A stretch of DNA of 64,000 nt from Geosiphon pyriformis (lineage: Eukaryota > Glomeromycota > Glomeromycetes > Archaeosporales > Geosiphonaceae), in assembly GCA_016748015.1 (NCBI GenBank), contig JAAOMT010000762.1, positions 186,001 to 250,000 on the forward strand, read 5' to 3'. Below, one piece after another: positions 23,221-34,484 of the stretch (position 1 is the first letter of the stretch; each line of letters starts with the position of its first letter). The notes below the pieces were generated by a model, which did no database searches, had not been told where the DNA came from, and saw nothing but the letters and a program-made list of their open reading frames with translations. Position numbers and translations under genes: made by a program.

Positions 23221-24711
23221 ATGAGTGGAATATTTGACGTGGCGCTTGACGATTATGCTAACACCACCAATAAAGCAAAACATAGAAGGGAAGTATCTTT
23301 TTCCCGAAGAGGAGGAAGGAGTCACGCTCCAACGTTGGAAGCTAACTCTTCAAGCCGAACCAGCCGATTTAGAACTGCCCCTTATTACAATCGCTCGGTG
23401 AGACTTTTACTGCTTGTGCAATTATCTGCATTGATATCTGTTTTTTGAGAAGAATCATTATTGGGTTTATTTAGAATCTTCAGGTGGCGATGCTGGTGCA
23501 GCTTCTTCTCGTTCCGTTTGGGCCAAAATGATTGACGATCGAGCTTGGTCGTTCGTCAAACAAAATTGGCCGAAATATGCTGATAAATAACCCGAAAACT
23601 TCGGTTTTACTGAAAATTCTCGACACGTTTGTTCACAGCGTTTTCCTAGAGGCGATATTAATAGCCAATGGTCCCACGACCTATATGATGATGGGGATTC
23701 ACACGGGCCTCTTTCTTCAAGCAAAAGTATTACTCGATCGGGATCATATTCAAGTGGCAATCCCAAATTACTTGTGGAGAACTTATTTTATGAAGTGACT
23801 CAAGATGATCTTGAGGTAGGAATTTTTCAGTAGTCATAGCAAACGACATCAATTATTTATTAACAAGGTTTTTTATTTAAATATAATTCAGACATTATTC
23901 TCAAAGATTGGGGCTATTAAAAAGGTTTTTTTACATTATGACCGGGCCGGAAGAAGTCTTGGAGTTGCCGATATCACTTTTGAAGACTCTGCAGATGCTG
24001 CTGCCGCTTTGCGAAAGTATAACGGAACAATGTTAGAAGGTAAAGTGTGATCATTCAATTTTTCTTCAAAAGTTTACCTATAATTTGATTATTTCATCAA
24101 ATTAAGAATCATTCCTATATTCAAAACATAGGTCAAGAGATGAGAATAAAGTATGCTGCATTCAAAGCATCATCTAAATTTTCAAATAATCGTGGAGCGA
24201 CTTCAACTTCTGAGGGTGGATCTGTCTTTGATCGCCTCGGTGGTTTTCGTAACACTTCAAGGTAACTTCATAATAAATCTTTAGCTTATAAAATAAGGCC
24301 AGATGAAATATTATATTTACGTTGATTTACTTTTAAGATAGAATTTTAATATCTCCAACTTTTTTTTCTTTTAATTAGCTTATCCCAGAATAGGACAACA
24401 GCTCGCAGCAACCTCCGAGGAAGATTGGGACGAGGGTCTAATACTTCTGGGATTTCGAGTAGTGATGTACGCTCTGGCAAGAATTTGGATGGTAAATGGA
24501 AAACAATTCAAAGAAAAACTGTAACATACGATGATTTGGACGCTGATTTAGATGCTTATATGGCTGTCGAAGTATAAATCCATCATTATTAGAATTTGTC
24601 TGATTTCATTTATCCTTTAATTTTAATCTTTTATACTTTTATAATCAGACACCAGTTGTTGAAAAAAGTAACAACGCTATCAAAAATGGGGACAAGATGG
24701 ATATATCCTGA
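23221..24711 (+). CDS. ALYREF/Yra1-type mRNA export adaptor (RRM), six exons
   Basis: RNA-binding adaptor that would link spliced mRNA to the export receptor. Exon 1 (23221-23397) starts MSGIFDVALDDYANTTNKAK, an N-terminal UAP56-binding-like motif (LDD). The RRM spans exon 2 end to exon 4: PKLLVENLFYEVTQDDLE, FSKIGAIKKVFLHYDRAGRS, then GVADITFEDSADAAAALRKY. Arg-Gly-rich linkers follow, and the C-terminal YDDLDADLDAYMAVE resembles the second UAP56-binding motif. Introns: 23398 to 23474 or 23638, then 23816-23891, 24040-24131, 24262-24378 and 24572-24648, all GT-AG; stop at 24709. The nearest acceptor for intron 1 gives a frameshift and an in-frame TAA at 23588; the acceptor at 23638 avoids both. 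Family assignment is strong; whether this copy is functional is open. Confidence 0.85.
23398..23638 (+). other. first intron of the RRM gene, ambiguous acceptor
   Basis: The donor GTGAGA at 23398 is in phase 0. The first acceptor (TTTAG at 23474) leaves the downstream frame off by one. In the frame that matches the rest of the gene, TAA occurs at 23588-23590. The acceptor GTTCACAG at 23638 restores phase 0 and continues as RFPRGDINSQWSHDLYDDGD. Confidence 0.5.
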
Positions 24712-24885
24712 TTGCTTATTCAAACCGGAGGGTGTTAAATTCAAATATCCACATGATATTAATATATTTCATTAAAATGGTATATGTTTGGTAGGAAGCT
24801 CCTTTTGTTTCTTGAATTTAAAAATTAAATATATATGATTTCTTTTCATAGATTTTTGTAGTCATTATCTTACGACTAATGATTA

Positions 24886-24891
24886 AATAAA
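24886..24891 (+). terminator. poly(A) signal AATAAA after the RRM gene
   Basis: AATAAA 175 bp beyond the stop codon, in an AT-rich 3' region. Between here and the next gene (24900-25870) no ORF is convincing. The sequence there is less AT-rich than the retroelements and probably regulatory. Confidence 0.4.
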
Positions 24892-25879
24892 ATCTTTGTC
24901 CTTTAAAGAAATTCAGTATTTTATGGTACAGTATTGAAATAAGATGATGTCAGCATTTCTTATGCATCATTATCATTATCATCACCGCAACCTCGACGGA
25001 TCAACAGCGTGAGACAAATACTGTAATGGGCTACACATTTAGAGCCAAAAAACTTTTGATGTCGCTGAAAGTGTTTGTCATCATAAATACAAATTCCTAG
25101 TCGTTAACTGACACAACACACAATTTAGCAGCTACGTAGCTTCTATTCTTGGCTTATTGACACGAAATTCCCGAATAAAAGAAAATGTTATGCGACAAAT
25201 AATCATTTTTATTTTAGTAAGGCCCCTTGTCGGCAATTAGAAAATAACAGTAGGGTTCACTGTTCACAACAGAAAAGTCATCTTTTATTTTGTGGCGCAC
25301 ATTCCTTCTTTCCGCCTTCCTTACCACTAACCGCTAACCGCTATTATAATATCTCGGTTTGTCTTTTTCTTTTTTCCTCATTGATTATTATATGAATATA
25401 AATTAACGAAAAATGAAAACTCGTGTGTTTTCTTTAGCATCTTTTTTACTTTTATTTGCTCTGAAGTTCGTGTTCTCCCTTCTTTCACCACGATCGTCGC
25501 TATCAAAAATTTTTCAGTCCTAAATAAAATTTATCTTTTCTTTTTACTTCTCAGCTCCTTTTTTTCCTTGACAAGTGTCGTTCTAATAACCTATTATCCA
25601 AACAACGATAATTTCGGTTCACAGCCTTTGCCACTTTAACTTCAGCCCATGAGTCTTTGCACAAACGCTGCTGCATCTTTGTAATTTAAAATAAAGACAC
25701 TGGATACTAAATGTACGTTTGTAGTTTCCTTAGTTACCCTTCATAACACATACTAATCACCCTTGACCTTCCACTCTACCACGGGAATAAACATATCTTC
25801 ACTGGTGATTTGCGGATTTTGGTTTATTCGGCCTTCGTCAACCTGTTTTATCCACTTCTCCCTACTTCACCCCAAACTT

Positions 25880-25888
25880 GTGTATATA
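25880..25888 (+). promoter_or_regulatory. TATA-like box of the RING gene
   Basis: GTATATATA about 95 bp before the ATG, followed by a pyrimidine-rich stretch (CTTTCTCTTTTCTC) typical of a start region. The same stretch ends in TTCTCAG at 25915 and could alternatively be the acceptor of a 5'UTR intron. Confidence 0.4.
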
Positions 25889-25979
25889 TAACTTTCTCTT
25901 TTCTCTATTCTCAGTAGCAGGAGGTCCAACAGTGAAATCGTATAATCTTATATTCATTGAATAATACAGTAGGTATTCA

Positions 25980-26811
25980 ATGGGGCAAGGCTCTTCAACC
26001 TCTTCAAATAATCATGATCACGAGGGGGATATCATTATGGTATCAGATGATTCTGAACCAGAAAATTATCATGATGAATTTCAAAATCCTGAGCTCTCTA
26101 ATAATCAAGAGGAAATAAATCCAAATTCAAGAAGTATCCATAGTCAAAATATTCATACTAATGAACAGGCTCCAGCTCTCATCTCTCAAAATGGCTCTCA
26201 AAGGGTCCTGCGAATGACGCCAGCTCGTCGTAGACGACAGTTATCCAATCTTTATCCTTTTTATCCACCCGCAGCAACTACCAATCAAACTCAGGTTCCT
26301 CTCGGTCGTCCTTTGAATCGCCATCAGCGTATGCATAATTCAGCCGTTGACGATGTTTCAAATTCCCCAAGACAAACTGATGGAATATCCCCTAATATGC
26401 TACGTAGAAGCCACACAAGATCTTCATCAAGCTATAGCTCGAGAGAGCAAGCCGATACCTCCAATCGAGAAAGCAACTCGCGTCGACGTTCAGTTTCATC
26501 TTCGGCTTCTGTAGATGACTTTTGCCTTCCACGGACCAGATCTTTAGATTGCGATTCGCCTAATTCAGATATTTTATCGACGTGGCCAACGTTTTATCCC
26601 AATGGTCATCAAGGTTCTCGTAGGTCTGGCATTCATCGAGGATCTCAAATAAATCAGTACAGCTCAACTGCTTCATTGATCAATGACCCGCCCGAAACTA
26701 GCACATCCTCATCCAACAGTAGTACTCAAACTGATCCATTGGGATCATCGAATTCCTCACGCCCCAGACGCTCCAGAACCCACAGGCTTTTCAATTTGGG
26801 AGGTGGTTCAG

Positions 26812-26901
<90 letters not shown>

Positions 26902-28193
26902 GTAGTGGCACAGATTCAGAGGTTATGAATGGAAACAGTACTACTAATAACAATAATAGCTATCAGGATACTGGTGATAATATTGATCCAGAGGCACATC
27001 TTCTCTCAAGATTGGCCTCCATTGCGGCTGCTGCTACTGCTGCATCTCTTTTCGCAAGTCAGGAAAATACTGTAATTGAAGCCGAACCTGTAGCGAACGA
27101 AGGACAAGATGGCAGTTTTGAAAGTTTTCTGGCTGCTCTTCAAAGACGGCGACGTGAAGCTTCTACTCGTGTTCCTGATCTATCACCATCAGTTTCTTCA
27201 GCAAATGAACAATCCCTAAATGATGCAACTGGGTCCCAATCAACACCGCCCGTCTCGTTTCTCCGCTTGTTTCGGTTTGGTGGCTCCCGAAGTCCAGGCG
27301 CTACAACACTTGATTCAAACTCAGAAAATTCTTCCAACTTAGGCTCTGTCCCAACATCAAATACAACCAGTTCAGAAAACGCTAGTAATGGATCTGGTAA
27401 TATTACACCACAAATGGTTCCAGTAATTATAATTGGAATTAGAAGCGTCACTCCTAGAGATGATCATGTTGCTGTTAATCCTACAAACCCAATTTCTACA
27501 GCTCATCAGCCAAGAGAGGGCAATAATATTCCTTCAAATTCAAGAAACCCATCATCTTCCACCAGAACTACTAGAAACCGCTCTTCTTCCACTTCGAGTC
27601 GTACCTCAACTCGTTCTAATCGCTCAACTAGTTCCACGGGCACCCAAACTTCCCCAGCCCGTTCTTGGATAATTTATGTTCTTGGTGCCACATGGCCCTC
27701 AACCCATCCTTTACTTGCTACCCCCTATTTGTTCACAGATAATCCCTCATATGAGGATATGATTATGCTCTCCAATCTGATCGGTCCAGCAAGGCCCCCA
27801 ACCACTACTCAAACCGACATTGATTCTGCTTATCCAATACTGAGATATGACGAAAGCATTCCGGGTGTGTTTGGCTATGAGCTTTTAGGGAATGCTGAAA
27901 AATGTCAAGTGTGTTTGAGTGACTTTTCTACCGACGAAGAAATGAGAGTTTTGAATTGTCGTCATGGCTTTCATCGGGAGTGCATTGATAAGGTAAACAG
28001 GAAATTTATTTTTTCAAACTTCTGTATAATTTTCTTCGTTAAATGCTTATTAATTTGTCTTGAATTTTAGTGGCTTACTGAAGGATCCAACAAATGCCCA
28101 ATTTGTAGAGGCGAAGCTGTGGTTTCCAACAACAGAGAAGATGCCTCCATTCCTACCTCCTCCCCTTTGGGATCTCTTCCGCCTTTCTTTTAG
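25980..28193 (+). CDS. RING-H2 finger protein, putative E3 ubiquitin ligase, two exons
   Basis: A 711-residue protein. Exon 1 is 25980-27992, the intron 27993-28070 (GTAAAC...TTTTAG) and exon 2 28071-28193. It starts MGQGSSTSSNN. Gly at position 2 would allow N-myristoylation (inference). Residues 1-560 are low-complexity Ser/Asn/Arg-rich, with a Gly-Ser-Asn homopolymer stretch at about 279-307. Residues 562-635 form a more ordered segment (SWIIYVLGATWPSTHPLL, YEDMIMLSNLIGPARPP). The RING-H2 spans about 641-685: C-x2-C, CRHGFHREC, then CPIC. The intron splits the RING just before the conserved Trp (WLTEGSNK). RING-H2 proteins usually transfer ubiquitin from an E2; substrate and location are unknown. 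A one-exon reading would lose the last two zinc ligands, so the spliced form is preferred. Confidence 0.92.
26803..26907 (+). repeat. coding microsatellite (GGT)n-(AGT)n-(AAT)n
   Basis: Adjacent trinucleotide arrays inside the RING gene: (GGT) units, then about 13 AGT and about 12 AAT codons, giving Gly, Ser and Asn runs. Long open frames in the other phases here are artefacts of the array. Confidence 0.95.
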
Positions 28194-28271
28194 AAAGGAA
28201 GATGATGTATAATTGCTGTGCTTTTATGGATTGGATTACATTGTTCCTAAAAATTGAATATTTCATCATTG

Positions 28272-28277
28272 AATAAA
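28272..28277 (+). terminator. poly(A) signal AATAAA after the RING gene
   Basis: AATAAA 78 bp beyond the stop. It is followed by a near-perfect 21-bp direct duplication (TCATTGACACCAATCTTCTTA and TCATTGACCCCAATCTTTTTA, 28286-28327). Confidence 0.5.
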
Positions 28278-28579
28278 TTTTTTGTCATTGACACCAATCT
28301 TCTTATCATTGACCCCAATCTTTTTATCATCATCAATTTGGTCCTTAAAGATTTTGATCTATTTCATACACTATGTGCTCCCTAGCTTCCTTATTCCACT
28401 TGCACAAATTAGTTTTTCCGAAAAAAAAAAGATGTGTTTTTCCATATTTCCGTGGGTTTTTGATATTAGGGTTATTTGGCAAGGCATGGACTTTAATATA
28501 GCAATAATTAAAAAAGGTCATTATCCCCAAATTCTCGGATCCTTTGAGACTTTATCCACTTTCAATTCGAGATAATAAT

Positions 28580-29617
28580 CACCGCGAACAATTCCTCTAT
28601 ATGTATACATATAACGCAAACACCTCTAATTAAGAAAAAACAAATGATCAGATTGTTGTACAATTATTGGGAGATTTTATAATATTTGTAATAAGGTCAA
28701 ACCTTATTAGTCAACACCCAATAAAAAATTACAAAGCTAAAAGTTGCATAATTATTTAAATTTAGTTGCATACATATTGTAAATATCCAATACAAATACC
28801 ATTTTGTTTCAAATTATAAAAAATTTAAATTAAACTTTTTTAATTTTAAAAACAAGAAGTAATTAAAAAAAAATTAAATTAAATATTGCAAATTCAAAAC
28901 AACTTTTAATTATTTTAAAGTTTTATTCAACATATTAAATGCAATTTTAATGTTATTACAATTGTTATTGAAAATTTTAATACTTTAATAATAAATTAAT
29001 TATTTTTTAATTATTTTTATTATTAATTTCTAATAGCTAAAATACAATCTTTATTATTATTTTAATAATCTTTTTTATATAAAACATTAAGTTTGTATTT
29101 TTTAAAACTTTATCTGTTTTTTAAAAAAATTAAAATTTTGTTTTTTTATTTATTAATTTTTTTATTAATTCTGTTTTATTAATATTAATAATTATAGTCA
29201 ATTTTAATTTGGCTATAAATAATAACAATAATAATAATAACATATTTATTAAGTTAAGTATTTTTTAAAAATTATTTTTTGTTATAAAACAAATAAATTA
29301 TATTTTAATATATATTTTTATTTAATTATTATATAATTTTAATTAATTTTAAAAATTAAGTTTTTTTGTTTTATAATATTTAATTATTATTTACTATAAT
29401 ATAATAATATTTATATTTTAATATAAATATAACTTATGTAATTTTAATATATAATTAATTAAATAATTAATTAAAACAATATTATATATTTAATAAAACA
29501 AAAAAATTTAATCTATAATAAAAAAACAAAGAATTTGAACCAAACCCAAAATTTATAACATAATTTTTAAAAATACTTATATTTCACAAAAAATTTTTAT
29601 TGATAATATTTATCAAA
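28580..29617. other. AT-rich interval, no gene seen
   Basis: About 1 kb with a very high A/T share between the RING gene 3' region and the LINE 3' end. No frame, repeat unit or protein block could be recognised. Confidence 0.5.
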
Positions 29618-29757
29618 TTTTTTTTTTTTTTTTTTTATCATTTTACAAGTGAGATCCAAATGCTACCTAGCACTATACATCATACAAATGATCTAAACTA
29701 GGTATGAATCATGCACTTTCTACACATGACCAGTCACTTGGGCCAGTCAGGACAACA

Positions 29758-30342
29758 CTACACACCTATATGCACAGAGACTGTGTCCCCAATACCCGAA
29801 AAGAACAAACAAAGCTTATGAAACCCAAAACTAACTCCAAAAGCTTTAGCCACATCCAACAACCTAATCACACCAGCCAAAAACACTGAAAACAAACTGA
29901 AAATTGACACGGGAATGGACCCATCACGTGGAATCAAACCACGCCTCTTCATAAATGCCCAGTATTTGGCACAGACCAACCAGATATCATCCCAAAATGC
30001 AAGATAAAACTCATGTACAAAGCTCACAATCCTTTTAGTACCTTCCTTAGAATCTTTAAAAACTGAGACAAACTTATGAAACCAGTTATCAAAAACAAAG
30101 CTCTTACACAAAACAACACCAATTCTAACTTTAGAAATACAAGAAGCCAACATCTGCAAGACACATGAAGAAAAGCGAAATAGACCAGAAAGAGCCTCCC
30201 AAGCTGAAACATGAGCATCCAACAAACGAGCATAGTCAGTGGCATCATGAGGACACGGAAAGATGTGATCTGAGATCTCAACATCACCACAGAACAGACA
30301 GATCACACTGGGGTATCTCCTATCATATAAGCGCTTGCGCAC
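29758..30342 (-). pseudogene. LINE ORF2, C-terminal zinc-knuckle region
   Basis: A 194-codon open stretch starting MRKRLYDRRYPSVICLFCGD. It carries CLFCGDVEISDHIFPC (C-x2-C-x7-H-x3-C) at about 30300-30250, as at the end of many LINE ORF2 proteins. The rest is hydrophobic and of unknown function. The reading ends near 29758, about 120 bp before the poly-A tail. Confidence 0.8.
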
Positions 30343-30354
30343 AGCAACAGGAAG

Positions 30355-31137
30355 CTAAAAATGAAGAGCCTTCATAAAGTAAGTATGACAGCTTACCATG
30401 CGCATGCTGGTAAAACTGGAGGCTAAATAAAAATCAGTGTGCCACACCAAAGAAGACTTAAACCAATTGATATTAGCACGCAAACTAGCAGCCACAACGC
30501 AAGAACCAACTCCAACCTCCCAACAAGCACGATTAACTGATCGGAAAACATCATGAACAAAGTGTCTAGAATTATCAAAAACTGCTGCACCACCAGCACA
30601 CAGAAAATGTTTACTAACTAAATGAGGCAGATGCCAAGCAGATAGAGCAGCGTTTTTGGCAAGTGCATCAGCATGCTTATTGCCTGAGACACCTAAATGA
30701 CCTTTTACCTTAACCCAATTCACATCCAAATTTTTTTGATGAATGATGGTAGCAATGTGGCGATGCTCAATCCAACAGCAGTTCCTCAAATCTGGATGAA
30801 TCAACAAAGACTCCAACCTGCATACATCCAAAGTGGCCTGGCTATCCAAGAACAAGTCAATTAAATGAGAAGAAGGAACACACTCAAGGGCCAAAGCTAT
30901 GGCTTGCAGCTCCGTCATAGTAGAAGAAACCAAACCAGACACCCCAACACCCAAGCCCAAATCAATGTCCTCAAAAAAAACGGCAGCATCTGCCTTCATG
31001 TCAATAGTGTCCAGACTAAAAAGAGATTTATCTGTATACACAGAAAGGCGGGCAGCATCAACGGTCAGCAGAGTGTCACAAACTACACCAAAATCATAAA
31101 AAAGACAAACATCTGACACAGCATAACCATCCAACAA
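30355..31137 (-). pseudogene. LINE ORF2, RNase H domain
   Basis: A 260-codon open stretch. It carries RNase H motifs in order: SVYTDKSL (Asp), TMTELQAIALALE (Glu), DLFLDSQATLD (Asp) and VKGHLGVSGNKHADALAKNA (His/Asp). The domain removes RNA from the hybrid. Poorly conserved connecting sequence with frameshifts (31083-31730) links it to RT. After 30355 a one-frame shift leads to the C-terminal part. Confidence 0.88.
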
Positions 31138-31727
31138 AGATGAACTCGAGGAGAGGAGAACAACACCACCAAGAAAGCAAATGGAGAGATCAAACCAGAA
31201 AGAGATTGGGCCACAAAGGTCCAGCCTCTTTCAACACTTGAATGTCCCCCAGCTGAAAACATTACCATCTCTGCCACAAAACTGTTCTACAAAAGCAATA
31301 CCATAATGCCTGAGCAAAGAGACACACTTGAAAAAACAGGGTTCACTAAGAACCAAAGACATAGGCATACCGCACCAATGGCAAAAAGCACAAGCCAGAG
31401 AGCCACCCAAAGACAAATCACACCTAGAAAAAATACGAACCACACCAGCTAAAAAATTGTTTGAGGGATTGACACCAATATGAGATGGAAATAGCAAAGG
31501 ATGACGCGGGCGCCAGCTGAGAACTTGAAGGTCATGAGACTATGAGAAAAAAAGTGACCCAAAATACCAACAGAATTCGCAAAAGTAATAGTGGATGCCA
31601 ATTTACTCTCAGCCTAAATCTGCTTAAAAGTCTTCAGACCATACAATGAGGAGTGGTGCAGTGTATTGTTGGGGAAATTACGGGGCAACCCAGACTTAGA
31701 TTTCAAGATTCTGCGTACCAGAGCATC

Positions 31728-33523
31728 CTATTTGTTACAAACATTCACAGAAACGAAACTGAACTGGGTCCTATAGCTAATGATAGGAAAAAGAACCACA
31801 GACACCAAATACGCACATTGTTTATTAGAAACCGCCTTTCTCAAAACCAGATTCACAAAAAACTGCACATCCACCTGGACTTTAGCTAAACTGGGCTTTG
31901 AAAAACCCTCGGAAGATAAAAAAATGCCTAGATAATGATAAAACTCCCCTTTCTTGACAATAGAGATAGGCACACCACTGATAGTTAAATGAAGGTCCAA
32001 CACCCGGCAATTGATGGGGATGGCCACCATTTTGTTGTTATTTACAGAAATATTGTTAAACCTAAAAAACTTACTAGCAACATCAAGGATGTGTTGTGTA
32101 GCAGCCTGGCTGCTACCAACCCAAATAGTATTATCAACAAAAGCGCCGGCAGCAAGAAACAAAGACAGCCCAGCCTGAGGATCTGCCCAACCAGTTTTGG
32201 ATATAAAATGAGAATTCAACCTGTAGCCATATACACTATCCTGTCTTTTGATTTCACACAAGAGTGAATCGTAGAATATACACTAGAGAAGAGGAGAGAA
32301 AACTTCTCCTTGGTCCAGCCCATCATGAACACAATACCTATCAGTCAAGCCAAAGTCAGTCATCACTCTGTTAACATAACCATTGTGAATACCACAAAAA
32401 AATTTAATAAACTTATCACACATCTTAATTCTGACCAGACTCCTTCTAAGATGTTCCCAACCAACCGAGTTGTAAGCCTTACGCATGTTCTGTAAAACCA
32501 GCCAGAGTTCTCGGTTTTTCTTCAGAGCATCTTCAATCACTGAATCTACAGCAAAAATGGGAGACTGTGTTGATATACTCTTTAAAACCGAAAAATTGTC
32601 TCCACGAAGAACATCAAAAGCGCTGCAAGCCAAAGAAATCCTATCCGAGAGGATCTTGGAAAGAATCTTGCAGGCTGTTTCAATTAGAGCAATAGAACAA
32701 GTGTTCGTGAGAACTCCCTCCTATTCATATGGTTTAGGAATCATAGAAACCCAGACTTCTCTCCAAAGTTCAAAAATTGACTCACTAACTAAACATAGGT
32801 TCAAAAGCACCAAAAACATATCCAAAACTGATTTGTCACAACACTTCCACAATTCATTAAAAATACCAGAGAGACCAGCCACCTTTCCATCAGAAAGATC
32901 CTTGACGACTGCTGACATTTTATCAAAACTAATCAAACACATGACACCAGAGAAAGCACCATTAAAAACATGCTCCAGAGGCCAATATTGGCAAACCCAA
33001 TCTCCAGAGATGTCAGAAACCACCCTATACTTCCTTGTCCACCCTTCCATGATTTCATCCACCTTCAATTTGACAGAGTCAGGCTCCAAAACCAGTTTAT
33101 CTCTCACAACCAAATGATTTAAGACTACTTTGCAAAAGGGATGCTCCAAAACACTCCTAATGGTGTGACCTTTGTCTAGTTCAAAACTCTTCATCCTTTT
33201 ACTAATAGCCTGCTTGATCAAAGATTCCTCAGCACATTTGGATTCCAACAACTTAGAAGCACAGTACAACTTTCTTGCTTTGGCCAGCGTAGAATGAATG
33301 GGATCGAAACCAGAATCTGAAAGGAACAGAGATTTCACCACTGATGCACCAGAAGAATCAAGCTTATCCCATGTCTCCAACAACAAAGCAAAATCCCCAC
33401 TGGAAACCAAGCAAGAATTCTTAACCAGCTTAGACACCAGCAGCTCCAGTTTATGAAATCTAGACAAAATCTTATTAAAAACACTATTGAAACTCTTGAA
33501 TCATTTTTTTTTGAAAGTTCCAT
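31728..33523 (-). pseudogene. LINE ORF2, reverse transcriptase domain
   Basis: The RT is in three open pieces (33467-32721, 32633-32283, 32261-31728) with stops or shifts between. Blocks are DLSDGKVAGLSGIFNELWK, SMIPKP, then LVLQNMRKAYNSVGWEHLRR, where the usual catalytic Asp of MRKAYDSV is Asn. Then come GLDQGEVFSPLL and the catalytic FVDN at 32141-32130 (family FVDD). Downstream are GYRLNSHFIS and the thumb HYLGIFLSSEG. Two separate Asp-to-Asn changes at catalytic places suggest the RT is dead, unless the copy's source shared them. Confidence 0.85.
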
Positions 33524-33545
33524 CCACTAAAAGAACCATAATTTT

Positions 33546-34484
33546 TCAAACAACATTCCACATCTCATCCATATCTGAAAATTTCCTAGCCATAACAAAA
33601 GCATCTGAAAACATAGAAGCATTATCGGCCATGGCATTTTTGAACTCCAACCATTTCACTTTACTGGCACATTTGATGTCAAATTTCCAATGATCCCTGT
33701 TGGCCTGTTTGCACAATGAAGATAGCTGCACATCCAATAACTCACCTATACTTACAGACACAGAAACAGCTTTATGATCAGTATCAAAAAATTCATTAAC
33801 ACCAGCTATACTGTGATCCACAACTGCATTAATCAAATTAGAGGAGATAAAAACGTAGTCAATTGTCTTGGCGACACCATGAAAATTGTACCAAGTAGGA
33901 GATTTCACAAATGAACTCCCACTCAAAGAGTTGACCAAACCCAAATCAAAACACTTATTGAAACTGGCACATTTGTGAGAATCATTCTCATTGAAATCAC
34001 CACCAAGAATGACAAAAAAAGATTTATTCATCACTTTAGCAATGAAAAAGTTAATATTACCAGCCTGAAAGAAATGAATCACCAAAGAAGCACCAGTGTA
34101 CAGCTCTAGAATTGACACAAAAAGCTTGTTCTTAAAAAGCAGCCTCACTGACAAGAGCCAACCAGGAACTTCCAAAATCTTGCACACATATCTTACCAAC
34201 AAAGAGTTCAAAATAATAGCAACACCAGATCCCATGTAACCAGAATCCAAACCAGAAGTAAAAACGCGAACGCCATTAAATCTATTAGCAATCCAAGGGT
34301 GAATCTTCCTCTTCAACTTTGTTTCAGTGACAATGGAAACCAGATTGTTTATATCTTTATGCCAATGAACAATGTCTGTCTGCTTTGCACAATTGTTCAT
34401 ATCTCTGATATTGCACGTGGCAATCTTCCAAACTAAATGAGTCATTAAGATAACATAATAGCTGACACACCCAAACCAGAACAC
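33546..34484 (-). pseudogene. LINE ORF2, APE-type endonuclease domain
   Basis: Endonuclease that would nick target DNA to prime reverse transcription. The 312-codon open stretch shows the family blocks: KIATCNIRDMNN (Asn of the first motif), IVTETKLK (catalytic Glu), GVAIILN, ILGGDFNEND (Asp/Asn motif), KTIDYVFIS and FDTDHKAVS (terminal Asp-His). All catalytic residues that I can identify are present. The frame shifts after 33546 before the RT domain. Confidence 0.88.

Noticed and set aside
23467-23798. ORFs on both strands across exon 2 of the RRM gene
   Set aside because: They are in other frames or on the wrong strand. The RRM reading with splice sites explains the sequence.
26683-26953. 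Long Val/Ile and Leu/Pro runs in open frames on both strands
   Set aside because: They are the other phases of the AGT/AAT/GGT microsatellite inside the RING gene, not genes.
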